64,000 bases of DNA from an uncultured Oscillibacter sp. Its GTDB lineage: Bacteria > Bacillota > Clostridia > Oscillospirales > Oscillospiraceae. A program made the position numbers and the translations under genes. Below, piece after piece: positions 27,308 to 35,467 of this stretch. Below the pieces are notes generated by a model, which was not told the origin of the DNA, searched no databases, and saw nothing but the letters and a program-made list of their open reading frames with translations. The DNA lies in contig CAJTMG010000004.1 in NCBI GenBank assembly GCA_910577405.1, forward strand, positions 62,563-126,562, read 5' to 3'. Numbering within the stretch: position 1 is the stretch's first letter; each line of letters starts with the position of its first letter.

Positions 27308-27730
27308 TCAGACAATCCTCCTCAGGGTTTCGGGCTTCTGATTGGACAGGCGGCTGATAATTTCCCGCCGGGTCACCAGTCCTATGAAGCTGTTGTAGTC
27401 GTCCACCACGGGGATAAAATTCTGATTCATGGCGCTGTTCAGCAATTCTTCCACGGAGACAGTGATCGGCACGGGCGGGTAGCTCCCCGGCTGAAGAACA
27501 TCCTGAATCTGGACGTGCTCCAAGTCCTTCATATCCAGGGTATCCATTGCCAGAATCTGCCAGAGGAAATCCCCCTCGCTGATGGTTCCCAGATAACACC
27601 CCTCTCTGTCGATGACCGGAACGGCAGTATAGCCATGGTGCCGCATTTTCTCCAAGCCCTGCCGCAGGGAATTATCCCCGTATAGATAAGCGACCCGCTG
27701 CTTCGGCTGCAACAAAAAAGCAATATTCAC
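27308..27730 (-). CDS. CBS-pair domain protein
   Basis: 140 residues comprising two CBS domains and nothing else ('YTAVPVIDREGCYLGTISEGDFL' and 'FIPVVDDYNSFIGLVTRREII'). Stand-alone CBS pairs bind adenine nucleotides, and some bind c-di-AMP. The start is a GTG at 27730, 3-4 bases after GAGGAA. The gene is monocistronic with its own terminator and a leader of about 90 bases that can fold. Confidence 0.85.
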   Translation of the reverse strand: MNIAFLLQPKQRVAYLYGDNSLRQGLEKMRHHGYTAVPVIDREGCYLGTISEGDFLWQILAMDTLDMKDLEHVQIQDVLQPGSYPPVPITVSVEELLNSAMNQNFIPVVDDYNSFIGLVTRREIISRLSNQKPETLRRIV

Positions 27731-27945
27731 GTGTTCCTCTTTTCCGGGCCTGTAATTCTTGCCCTCATGGGAGTTGGAGCTTTTTAGCTTGTTCAGGTAT
27801 CTCGGATATCTATAATATACAGGAGACGCCCAGGAAAATGATGAACAGTTTGTGAAATCTGCCCAGTTTTTTTCTTTCTTCCCGGAATGCCTTACCTCTC
27901 TAGGGCTTCCGCGAAAGGGAGACAGGCGGATTCCGTCAGCGGGTC

Positions 27946-27974
27946 TTTACAACGGTGGAAAAATCTGTTATGAT
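27946..27974 (+). promoter_or_regulatory. Promoter of the Crp/Fnr regulator gene
   Basis: TTTACA, 17 bases, TATGAT. Confidence 0.7.
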
Positions 27975-27983
27975 AGAAAAGAT

Positions 27984-27999
27984 TGTTGTATATGCAACA
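27984..27999. promoter_or_regulatory. Crp/Fnr-type operator candidate
   Basis: TGTTGTATATGCAACA, a 16-base palindrome with one asymmetric pair, placed 9 bases after the -10 box and just before the ribosome site. The spacing and TGTTG/CAACA arms resemble Crp/Fnr family sites; autorepression is inferred. Confidence 0.6.
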
Positions 28000-28016
28000 G
28001 AAAGGGGCCTTATCTG

Positions 28017-28679
28017 ATGAATGCGCAGCCATGCTTAGGGCCGCTGTTCCGGGATATCAGTGAGACGGACTGCAAGGAAATGCTGGAGTGTTTTCATGCG
28101 GTGCGGCGGCAGTTCCGGACGGACGAGCTGATTTACGATTTCTCCAGCGACGCGGTGGGGGTGCTGGAATGGGGCGAGGCGTCCCTGATCCGTCTGGACG
28201 AGGAAGGGGTGTCCACGGTGCTGGAGACTCTGGGTCCGGGAGGCGTCTTCGGGAAAACGCTGGCCTTTGCCGGGTCGCTGGACAGCTTGGAGGTGGTCTG
28301 CCGGGTCCCATGCTGCGTGCTGTTTATTGATTACGCCCATATCCTCAGCCGCTGTCAGAACGCCTGTCTGAGGCACAGCGTCCTGGTGCAGAATATGCTG
28401 AGGCTGATGGCAGGCAAGGCCCAGGCCCTCTCGGAACGGGTGGACGTGCTCTCCCGACGCTCTATCCGGGAAAAGCTGCTCTGCTGTTTCCGTCAGCTTG
28501 CGCAGCGGGCCGGCGATTCCACCTTTACCCTGCCGTTCTCCCTCAGCACCCTGGCCGACTACATCGCCACCGACCGAAGCGCCATGATGCGGGAACTGAA
28601 ACGGCTCCGGGAAGAGGGCGTCGTCCGTTCCACAGGCCGTCAGTTCACTCTCTGCGCGCCGAAGGAACAAGAGCGTTGA
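28017..28679 (+). CDS. Crp/Fnr-family transcription regulator
   Basis: 220 residues. An N-terminal cyclic-nucleotide-binding-like beta-roll (about 10-120; 'FRTDELIYDFSSDAVGVLEWGEASL', 'LGPGGVFGKTLAFAG'), a dimerisation helix and a C-terminal winged HTH ('FSLSTLADYIATDRSAMMRELKRLREEGVV'). Several cysteines (C27'ff, CRVPCC, CQNAC) are scattered, but no classic Fnr iron-sulfur arrangement is evident. AAAGGGG precedes the ATG at 28017. Probably autoregulated through the palindrome in its leader. The end of the gene coincides with a 38-bp tandem repeat. Confidence 0.88.
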   Translation: MNAQPCLGPLFRDISETDCKEMLECFHAVRRQFRTDELIYDFSSDAVGVLEWGEASLIRLDEEGVSTVLETLGPGGVFGKTLAFAGSLDSLEVVCRVPCCVLFIDYAHILSRCQNACLRHSVLVQNMLRLMAGKAQALSERVDVLSRRSIREKLLCCFRQLAQRAGDSTFTLPFSLSTLADYIATDRSAMMRELKRLREEGVVRSTGRQFTLCAPKEQER

Positions 28680-28774
28680 GGGTTTCGTCCGCGCGTCAGA
28701 AGGAACGGGAGCGTTGAGAATACCGTCCGCGCGTCAGAAGAAACAGGAGCGTTGAGAATACCGTCCGCGCGTCA
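28661..28774 (+). repeat. 38-bp tandem repeat, three copies
   Basis: Units begin at 28661, 28699 and 28737, with a partial fourth at 28775. Each contains GAGCGTTGAG and CCGTCCGCGCGTCA (unit 1 differs slightly). The first unit overlaps the last codons and stop of the Crp/Fnr gene, so the array seems to have grown from the gene's own end. Confidence 0.9.
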
Positions 28775-28808
28775 TAGAAACAGAATCTACGCGAAGGGTC
28801 CCAGGCGG

Positions 28809-29471
28809 TCAAGTACGTGGAACCACACGCCCCGGCTCCTTGAAGATATGCCCCGGCGGGACCGCTCCCCGGACGGAGGACAGCGGGTAGACAGACGTGC
28901 CCCGGCCTATGACAGAACCGGGATTCAGGACGCTGTTGCAGCCCACTTCCACATAGTCCCCCAGAATCGCGCCGAATTTCTTCCGTCCGGTTTCCAGAAG
29001 CGTCTCTCCGTCCCGGACCGCGACCAGGGTCTTGTCAGACTTCACGTTGGAGGTAATGGACCCGGCTCCCATATGACTTTTGTAGCCAAGAATAGAGTCG
29101 CCCACATAGTTGTAATGGGGTGTCTGGACGCCGTCGAAGAGAATGACGTTTTTCAGCTCCACGGAGTTTCCCACCACGCAGCCCGCGCCTACCAGTGCGG
29201 AACCCCGGACAAAGGCGCAGTGCCGGACCTCCGTCTCCGGGCCGATGATGCAGGGCGCGCCCAGGTATGCCGCAGGAGCAACGCGGGCCGTCTTATGTAC
29301 CCAGACCTGGGGGGCTGTTTCCTCGTATTCCTCCGGGTTCAGGGACGGTCCCAGTGTCAGGATCAGGTCCTTGATGCCGTCCAGGGCCTCCCAGGGGTAA
29401 GAAAAACCCGCCAGGTACTCCCCGGCCAGGGTACGGGTCAAATCCAGCAGGGCGCCGGTTTTCAAATCCAT
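28809..29471 (-). CDS. Left-handed beta-helix acyltransferase-like protein
   Basis: 220 residues. Hexapeptide-type repeats ('VWVHKTARVAPAAYLGAPCIIGPETEV', 'GSALVGAGCVVGNSVEL', 'VGDSILGYKSHMGAGSITSNVK', 'GAILGDYVEVGCNSVLNPGSVIGRGTSVYPLSSV') cover about residues 55-210, as in the C-terminal half of GlmU. No nucleotidyltransferase domain is present. Such proteins usually transfer acetyl groups to nucleotide sugars, but the substrate is not known. AAAAGGAGGATTTTT precedes the ATG. The gene stands alone with its own promoter. Confidence 0.85.
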   Translation of the reverse strand: MDLKTGALLDLTRTLAGEYLAGFSYPWEALDGIKDLILTLGPSLNPEEYEETAPQVWVHKTARVAPAAYLGAPCIIGPETEVRHCAFVRGSALVGAGCVVGNSVELKNVILFDGVQTPHYNYVGDSILGYKSHMGAGSITSNVKSDKTLVAVRDGETLLETGRKKFGAILGDYVEVGCNSVLNPGSVIGRGTSVYPLSSVRGAVPPGHIFKEPGRVVPRT

Positions 29472-29519
29472 AAAAATCCTCCTTTTGCCGCCGGTATTCC
29501 AGCAGCGTTCTTGTTATCA

Positions 29520-29548
29520 AGTATATACTACAGTACCGCGGTTTGCAA
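29520..29548 (-). promoter_or_regulatory. Promoter of the beta-helix acyltransferase gene
   Basis: On the minus strand TTGCAA, 17 bases, TATACT. Confidence 0.75.
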
Positions 29549-29585
29549 GAGAAAGCACGGTGATTCCCACGAAAAAGGCCATAAA

Positions 29586-29626
29586 AGAAACACGCGCCGG
29601 TTAACTGCTCCGACGCGCGTTTTTTC
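29586..29626. terminator. Terminator after the deacetylase gene
   Basis: CACGCGCCGG and CGACGCGCGT arms with T-runs on both strands, immediately past the deacetylase stop. Confidence 0.75.
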
Positions 29627-29627
29627 T

Positions 29628-30488
29628 TTATTGGCAGGGGGGCAGGTCCTCCAGAGACGCAAAGGTATAGCCCATGTCCTCCCATTTTGTCAGCAGGTCG
29701 TCCAGGATTTCCGCGTTGGTCCGGGATGTGGAGTGCAGGAGAACGATAGCGCCGTCGTGTATCCGGGGCAGCAGCTTGCCGTACGCCTGCTCTGGGGTGG
29801 GCTGATTGTCCGTGTACCAGTCCACATAGGCAAGGCTCCAGAAAACCGTCTTGTAGCCCAGAGCCTGGGCCTGCTTCAGATTGTCCTCGCTGTACTTTCC
29901 TTGGGGCGGGCGGTAGAAACGCGGCAGGTCTTTGCCGGTGGTTTCTTTGTAGAGGGCCGCGAGACTGTCCAGCTCCTTCTGAAACGCCGCCTGTTCCGAA
30001 ATCGCCGACATATCCGGATGGTGACAGGTGTGATTGCCTACGATATGACCCTCGTCAACCATGCGCTTGATGATCTCCGGGGCTGTTTCGATCATATTGC
30101 CTACCACAAAGAATGCCGCCGGCGCGTTGTGCTTTTTCAGGGCGTCCAGGATCTGCTCCGTGAAGCCGTTTTCGTAACCGCAGTCGAACGTCAGATAAAT
30201 GACCTTTTTTCCCGTGTCGCCCAGGAAATAGGCGTCGTATTTGGCCAGATCCTCCACTGACGCATTCCCTACCGGCGACTGCCCTTCATTGGGGAACGAC
30301 AGGCCCCAGTTGTCCGCCGAGGCCGGGATCGCCGCACTTCCGTTTACCTGCCACATGGGACCCAGCTTCCCTTCCTTCTCCAGAAACGCCGCCGTTCTTG
30401 CCGCCTCCCGGCCCTGTATCGCCATCATTCCGGTCAGAAACAGCACCGGCAGCATCAATATCAAAAAACGCTGTATTCGCTGACGCAT
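29628..30488 (-). CDS. PdaA-like polysaccharide (peptidoglycan) deacetylase
   Basis: 286 residues. A single N-terminal membrane or signal segment (ILMLPVLFLTGMMA) is followed by a NodB-homology domain: 'YLTFDCGYENG' (motif 1), 'GHIVGNHTCHHPD' (metal-binding H-x-x-x-H), 'RFYRPPQGKYSE' and 'GAIVLLHS'. It resembles PdaA, which removes N-acetyl from muramic acid on the way to the delta-lactam of spore cortex. In motif 1 Cys replaces the Asp/Asn seen in relatives. The ATG at 30488 is preferred over the one at 30494 because GGAGG abuts the latter. If the PdaA role holds, the host sporulates or descends from a sporulator. Confidence 0.87.
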   Translation of the reverse strand: MRQRIQRFLILMLPVLFLTGMMAIQGREAARTAAFLEKEGKLGPMWQVNGSAAIPASADNWGLSFPNEGQSPVGNASVEDLAKYDAYFLGDTGKKVIYLTFDCGYENGFTEQILDALKKHNAPAAFFVVGNMIETAPEIIKRMVDEGHIVGNHTCHHPDMSAISEQAAFQKELDSLAALYKETTGKDLPRFYRPPQGKYSEDNLKQAQALGYKTVFWSLAYVDWYTDNQPTPEQAYGKLLPRIHDGAIVLLHSTSRTNAEILDDLLTKWEDMGYTFASLEDLPPCQ

Positions 30489-30598
30489 AAGCATCCTCCC
30501 TGTATCGGTTTTTGTCGATATTCAGCTTGCCCATTCCGACGCGGATTATCAAGGGAAACAAAATTTTCAAAAAATTCAAAACAAAAGTTTTAGAACAC

Positions 30599-30627
30599 TT
30601 GAAAAACCTGTGAAAAGATGGTATCAT
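30599..30627 (+). promoter_or_regulatory. Promoter of the nuclease pair
   Basis: TTGAAA, 17 bases, TATCAT, 41 bases ahead of the ATG at 30668. Confidence 0.75.
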
Positions 30628-30667
30628 TTCCATTGTCGGAATCTGTAGAAAAACGGAAGGAGTCATT

Positions 30668-31375
30668 ATGGCCAAGAGAAGAAAGAAGTCCCAGCAAATA
30701 AACCTCCGGCAGGCTGTGGTGCTGGTGATCGTCTGCATCGGCGCGGCATTGGGCTGGTGGAAGTCGCAGCCGGAGTCCAGCGCCAGTCTGGAGGATGTCC
30801 CGGCATTCTCCGGAGCGCCCTATGTGGAACTGAATGAGAATCAGCCCAATTTCTCCCAGTCGGATATGACCACGGAAGCCTTTGAGACTTACAGCGAGTT
30901 GGACGAACTGGGCCGCTGCGGGGTCGCTTACGCCAATATCTGCAAGGAGCTGATGCCTACCGAGGAACGGGGAAATATCGGGTCCGTCAAGCCTACCGGA
31001 TGGCAGAGCGCAAAGTACGACGTGGTGGACGGAAAGTACCTCTATAACCGCTGCCATTTGATTGGGTTCCAGCTTGCGGGTGAGAACGCCAACAAGCAGA
31101 ATCTGATCACCGGCACCCGCTACATGAACGTTACCGGTATGCTGCCCTTCGAGAACGAGGTGGATGACTACGTGGACGAGACGGGGAATCATGTGCTCTA
31201 TCGTGTAACACCGATTTTCGAGGGCTCCGAGCTGGTGGCCCGCGGCGTGCAGATGGAGGCCATGTCTGTGGAGGACGCCGGGGAGAGCGTTTGTTTCAAC
31301 GTCTTCGTCTACAATGTCCAGCCTGGGATAAGCATCGATTACGCCACTGGAAACAGCCGTCTGGAGGGGTCCTGA
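30668..31375 (+). CDS. EndA-like DNA/RNA non-specific endonuclease
   Basis: 235 residues. A short cytoplasmic tail and one N-terminal membrane segment (AVVLVIVCIGAALGWW) precede a beta-beta-alpha-metal nuclease domain. The active-site block is 'KYLYNRCHLIGFQLAGENANKQNLITGTRYMN': the catalytic His sits in NRCH where Serratia-type enzymes have DRGH, and the Asn-rich helix follows. Such enzymes act at the cell surface (DNA uptake or degradation). GGAAGGAG precedes the ATG. The stop TGA directly abuts the ATG of the exonuclease gene. Confidence 0.88.
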   Translation: MAKRRKKSQQINLRQAVVLVIVCIGAALGWWKSQPESSASLEDVPAFSGAPYVELNENQPNFSQSDMTTEAFETYSELDELGRCGVAYANICKELMPTEERGNIGSVKPTGWQSAKYDVVDGKYLYNRCHLIGFQLAGENANKQNLITGTRYMNVTGMLPFENEVDDYVDETGNHVLYRVTPIFEGSELVARGVQMEAMSVEDAGESVCFNVFVYNVQPGISIDYATGNSRLEGS

Positions 31376-32056
31376 ATGAAGCTATGGGAACAGTTTGACC
31401 GGCTGGTGGTGTTTGATACGGAAACCACTGGCTTCAGCCCGAAAAAGGATAAGATCATTGAACTGGGAGCTGTGGCGGCAGGACCGGAGGGCGAGCTGGG
31501 CCGTATGGACGCGTTGCTCTCCCTGCCGGAGGGGAGGACTCTGCCGCCGTATATCGTGGAGCTGACGGGCATCACTGACGCGCAGCTTGCCTCGGAAGGC
31601 GTAACTGGTCCAAAGGCCGCCGCGGAGTTCCGGAAGCTGCTGGAGGGGGCTGAACGTCCGCTTCTGGCTGCTTACAACGCCCAATTCGACCTGAATTTCC
31701 TCTTCCATTTCCTGGACGCCTGCGGCATGACAGACCTGCTTCGCTCCTGCCGCTTCCTGGATGTCCTTACCGTTTACCGGGACCGGCGGGATTATCCTCA
31801 TAAGCTATGTGACGCGATTCAGGCTTACGGGCTTGGAGAGCAGGCCGTCAACAGTCACCGGGCCATTGACGACGCCTGGGCCGCGTTCCGAATCCTGGAA
31901 GCCATGGCCGCTGAACTCGACGACCTGACCTGCTATGTCGACCTCTTCGGCGTCCATCCCAAGTACGGCGTTTCCGGTCGAAAAATCCACTCCATTACTT
32001 ATATCCCCCAGCCCTTCCAGCGCGAAGCACCCCTTTACAAGAAGCGTAAATTCTGA
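31376..32056 (+). CDS. DEDDh 3'-5' exonuclease (DnaQ-like)
   Basis: 226 residues. Exo motifs are intact: 'VVFDTETTGF' (Exo I), 'AAYNAQFDLNFL' (Exo II) and 'NSHRAIDDAWA' (Exo III, with catalytic His). No polymerase or helicase domain is attached. A C-terminal extension of about 45 residues contains a basic end (YKKRKF). It begins one base after the upstream nuclease gene's stop, with GGAGGGG inside that gene, so the two nucleases are co-translated. A proofreading or clean-up role is inference. Confidence 0.9.
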   Translation: MKLWEQFDRLVVFDTETTGFSPKKDKIIELGAVAAGPEGELGRMDALLSLPEGRTLPPYIVELTGITDAQLASEGVTGPKAAAEFRKLLEGAERPLLAAYNAQFDLNFLFHFLDACGMTDLLRSCRFLDVLTVYRDRRDYPHKLCDAIQAYGLGEQAVNSHRAIDDAWAAFRILEAMAAELDDLTCYVDLFGVHPKYGVSGRKIHSITYIPQPFQREAPLYKKRKF

Positions 32057-32079
32057 ATCCGCCAAGGGGCCATAAAAAA

Positions 32080-32118
32080 CCGGGACTTTGGAAATTTCCA
32101 CTGTCCCGGCGTTTTTTG
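32080..32118 (+). terminator. Terminator of the nuclease pair
   Basis: CCGGGAC/GTCCCGG outer stem with an inner palindrome TGGAAATTTCCA and a following GTTTTTT. Confidence 0.85.
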
Positions 32119-32211
32119 CGTTTTTATGGTATCATTCCGTCAAAAATATCCTCTCCGTTTCACCTGGAGTCCTGTCTTTATTACACCCGCCGCGGCTCCG
32201 GAAAGCAAGCC

Positions 32212-35067
32212 TTACCGCAAGCCCCGGTCTTTCCTCAGCTTCCGCATGGTCCGGAACATCTTGCCGATATCCACGGGCTTTGGAAGGTGGGCGTCCATCC
32301 CGGCGCTTCTGGACATGGCCATATCTTCCTCGAACGCGTTGGCCGAAAGCGCTATGATGGGCACCGTGCCAGCGTCAGGACGGTCCATGCCGCGGATCAC
32401 CCGGGCCGCTTCCAGTCCGCTCATAACGGGCATCATCAGGTCCATCAGAATGCAGTCCACTGTCCCCTGCCCCGAATTGGCAAAGGCGTCCACCGCGGCC
32501 CGGCCGTTCTCCGCCGTCTCTACTTCCGCGCCCGCGTCCTCCAGTATAAACTGCATAATCTCACAGTTCAGCGCGTTGTCCTCCACCAGAAGCACCCGCA
32601 TACCAGAAATGCCAGGCTCTTCCTCCTGAGGCTTCTCCTGGGCCGGGTCCACGGAAAGGGGCAAAGTCACCCGGAAAAGGCTCCCATGCTGCAAACGGCT
32701 TTCCACTTCAATAGTCCCGCCCATCTGGTCCGTCAGCTTCTTTGCGATGGACAGCCCTACCCCCGCGCCGCAGTAGTCCGTCCGGGCGTCGGGATGCTCC
32801 TGGGCAAAGGGTTCGAAAATATGGCTCTGGAATTCCTCCCCGATGCCAATGCCTGTATCCTGAATCACAAACTGGAACTCTCCCCGGCCGTCCCTGTAGG
32901 AAAGCTCCTCCGCCCGGACGCTGACAGAGCCATGGGGCCGGTTGTACTTCACCGCGTTGTCCAGTATATTCATCAGAATCTGCTTGATCTGCAAAGGATT
33001 CCCCAGCAGCTTCCGGTGAGTGATCCTGGTCTCCTCCAGCGCTGTTCGTATGCCCACATTCTCCGCCTTGGAACTGATGAGCACAATACAGGCGTTCAGG
33101 ATATCCAGCAGGTCGAAGGGATCTTCCACCACCTCAGGCCTGCCGCTGTCCAGCCTGCTGATTTCCAGAACGCTGTTCACCAGGGAGAGAAGATGCTCTG
33201 TGGACAGGCGGATTTTCTCCCGGCAGGTCCGCTGGGTCTCCAGATCCGCCTCGCTTTTCTCCATCATGGCCAGCATTCCCAGTATGCCGTGGATGGGCGT
33301 CCGGAGGTCATGGGACATATGGGACAGAAACTCGCTCTTGGCCGAATTCGCCTGCCGCACCTTCTCCAGGAGCTCCATAATGGCCTGATCCTGCTTCTTC
33401 CGGGTGACCATGGTCTCGGTAATGTCCTGATGGTATCCCCGCAGGCAGACTCCAGGCTTCTCAAAGGTCTTATCCGGCACGCCTCCGCAGCGGACGTAAA
33501 TCTTCCCCAACTTGGGATGATTCCAGGGATAGACCACCTCCGTCCGGCCTGTCCGCACCATCTCCTGTACCGCTTCCTGCACCATCCCCACGTAATTTTT
33601 CTCAATATGCTCAAACCACAGCCTGTAGCACGCCTCCGGCTCCACGTCCTCCGGAGCGCCCAGAAGCATCCGCATGGTCCGGTCGGCGTACATTCTGGGC
33701 GGAAAGCCGTCCTCCAGCTCGATGGTCCAGATCCCTGTTCGGGCGCCCTCCAGAATATTCTCGATGTCCCGCCGGGTCTCCAGCCTGTAGCGCTCCTCCT
33801 GCTCCACCACCGCGTTCACGTCCCGGAAAGCAAAGATGGCGCTGTGTTCTCCGGCGCTCTTCCCGGCGGTGGAAAAATGCAGCTCGATATGCTTCAGCTT
33901 CTGGAGGTTCTCCTTTACCTGATAGCGAATATAAAACCGGCGCTTCTTTTTCAGCATGGCCAGGATGTAATCCTTTTTCGTCATAGTCCGCAGCCGGGCC
34001 TGGTCCTGGGGCATGGCGCAGAGGGTGATATACCGCTCCATGGCCTCCTGATAGCCGGACTCGAAGCAGACCTCCGGCTCTCCCCGCAGGCGTTCGCTCT
34101 CCCGGTAGACCTCGCAGACGCCGGTGTCAAAATCCACCTGATAGATGGCCAGATAATCCACATTCAGGGCGTAAAGGACGTTATAGCTCCGTTTTTGCAG
34201 TTCCCGGACCAGATTCCGCCAGCGTAAGGACGAGACGATAAAATGAGCGGTGATTTGCAGCATATTCAGGGCGTAATCCAGCGACTGCTCCGGGGGATTG
34301 TCCACGCCGTAAAAGCCGATGATCTCCCCCTCGTCGTACAGCGGCGCGGCCACAAGAGACCGGATATTCTGACGCTCCAGCTTCTCATGCAGCAAGGGGT
34401 TGCTCTGCCGGATAACCTCCGGGTCATTGATAACGATCGGCCGGCCCTCCCGGAAATTCTGATACCAGTCCGCGCAGACCTCCGCCGGGACGTTTTGCAG
34501 GGAATCCTTTTCCGGAGTCACGCCCTCCGCCGTCCATTCATAGGTATTGTCGTCGTTTCCGGATTCATTGCGCTCAAAAATATAGGTCCGCTCGCCGTTC
34601 AGGGCCATGCCCAAGTACGCCAGCAGCACCTCAAGGGAACGGTCGGGGGTCTTTTCCAGCAGCGCCACCCGCAGGCCCTCATTGATAATGGCTTCCAGAT
34701 TCTGCACTGTCTGCATAGTCCCCTGCGTACCCTGCCCGCTGAGGTCCAACGCCATCTCCAGCCGGTACAGCCGCCCCTGCTCCTTCAGGATTGTGTCCCG
34801 CAGCAGAAAATAGCGGTTCAGATGCTGGTTGAAGTACCGCCGCTGCTCAAAATGTCCCGGCTTGCTCCGGTTGCTCCGGCAGAACGAACAGGGCGTGTCG
34901 CAGCTCCGCAGGACCTGATGGCACGACTTGCCCTGCACCTGCTCCAGAAGATCGATTCCGAAAACGTCCAGCGCCTTGCGGTTCATGTAGACCAGCGTAT
35001 GGGTCTCGATGTCCGCCACGTAGACGACTTCGTTGATATTCTCAAAAAAATCCCATGAATTTCCCAT
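32212..35067 (-). CDS. Hybrid sensor histidine kinase with PAS, GAF and receiver domains
   Basis: 951 residues, no membrane span seen. An N-terminal PAS (1-95) contains four cysteines, C49, C56, C60 and C63 (SCHQVLRSCDTPCSFC). A GAF-like domain follows (about 130-285), then a less clear PAS-like region (300-430) and a further PAS (440-560). The HisKA box is LSHMSHDLRTPIHG with the phospho-acceptor H586; the HATPase has N- and G-boxes ('NILDNAVKYN', 'DTGIGIG', 'GAGVGLSIAKKL'). The receiver domain at the end has the phospho-acceptor D876 (LMDLMMP). A cytosolic, possibly redox-sensing, kinase; no cognate regulator is adjacent. Confidence 0.93.
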   Translation of the reverse strand: MGNSWDFFENINEVVYVADIETHTLVYMNRKALDVFGIDLLEQVQGKSCHQVLRSCDTPCSFCRSNRSKPGHFEQRRYFNQHLNRYFLLRDTILKEQGRLYRLEMALDLSGQGTQGTMQTVQNLEAIINEGLRVALLEKTPDRSLEVLLAYLGMALNGERTYIFERNESGNDDNTYEWTAEGVTPEKDSLQNVPAEVCADWYQNFREGRPIVINDPEVIRQSNPLLHEKLERQNIRSLVAAPLYDEGEIIGFYGVDNPPEQSLDYALNMLQITAHFIVSSLRWRNLVRELQKRSYNVLYALNVDYLAIYQVDFDTGVCEVYRESERLRGEPEVCFESGYQEAMERYITLCAMPQDQARLRTMTKKDYILAMLKKKRRFYIRYQVKENLQKLKHIELHFSTAGKSAGEHSAIFAFRDVNAVVEQEERYRLETRRDIENILEGARTGIWTIELEDGFPPRMYADRTMRMLLGAPEDVEPEACYRLWFEHIEKNYVGMVQEAVQEMVRTGRTEVVYPWNHPKLGKIYVRCGGVPDKTFEKPGVCLRGYHQDITETMVTRKKQDQAIMELLEKVRQANSAKSEFLSHMSHDLRTPIHGILGMLAMMEKSEADLETQRTCREKIRLSTEHLLSLVNSVLEISRLDSGRPEVVEDPFDLLDILNACIVLISSKAENVGIRTALEETRITHRKLLGNPLQIKQILMNILDNAVKYNRPHGSVSVRAEELSYRDGRGEFQFVIQDTGIGIGEEFQSHIFEPFAQEHPDARTDYCGAGVGLSIAKKLTDQMGGTIEVESRLQHGSLFRVTLPLSVDPAQEKPQEEEPGISGMRVLLVEDNALNCEIMQFILEDAGAEVETAENGRAAVDAFANSGQGTVDCILMDLMMPVMSGLEAARVIRGMDRPDAGTVPIIALSANAFEEDMAMSRSAGMDAHLPKPVDIGKMFRTMRKLRKDRGLR

Positions 35068-35263
35068 AAAAAGTATCCTCCACAGCGCTCCGGCAAATGG
35101 ACGCTGCCGTTCTCTTTCCGGTACTCGCTCCGCCGCCTGGGATGATTGGGGAAACGGGATGTCCTGCTTTCTTTGTCATCGGCTGTCTCGACACCGTGAA
35201 AGCTCGCCGGAATCCGCTTCCTCCCGCTTCTGATGTGGATAAAGGCCCCCTATCTTACCTTAC

Positions 35264-35292
35264 ATTCTATATGTTTTTTCCGAAAAGGTCAA
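35264..35292 (-). promoter_or_regulatory. Promoter of the hybrid kinase gene
   Basis: On the minus strand TTGACC, 17 bases, TAGAAT, about 200 bases before the start at 35067. The long leader contains no gene I can support. Confidence 0.65.
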
Positions 35293-35373
35293 GCGGCGGC
35301 ATTGGAAAAACTTTCTTGACGGCATTTTACAGGAAACCTTCCTAACAATTTCATTACAATCGTCTCCAAAGAG

Positions 35374-35402
35374 TTGCTTTCTCTCCTTTTTCTGCGTATA
35401 GT
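35374..35402 (+). promoter_or_regulatory. Promoter of the MoxR/VWA operon
   Basis: TTGCTT, 17 bases, TATAGT, 66 bases ahead of the ATG at 35468. Together with the divergent kinase promoter it accounts for the gene-free stretch 35068-35467. Confidence 0.6.
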
Positions 35403-35467
35403 GAAATCATTGCCGCTGTTGCTGTCACTCATTCATTTTATTTTAAACAGGAGAGCAAACTGCATTT

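Noticed and set aside
27731..27850. TPP riboswitch before the CBS gene
   Set aside because: Only a short ACCTGAAC stretch is shared; the CTGAGA and other required blocks are missing.
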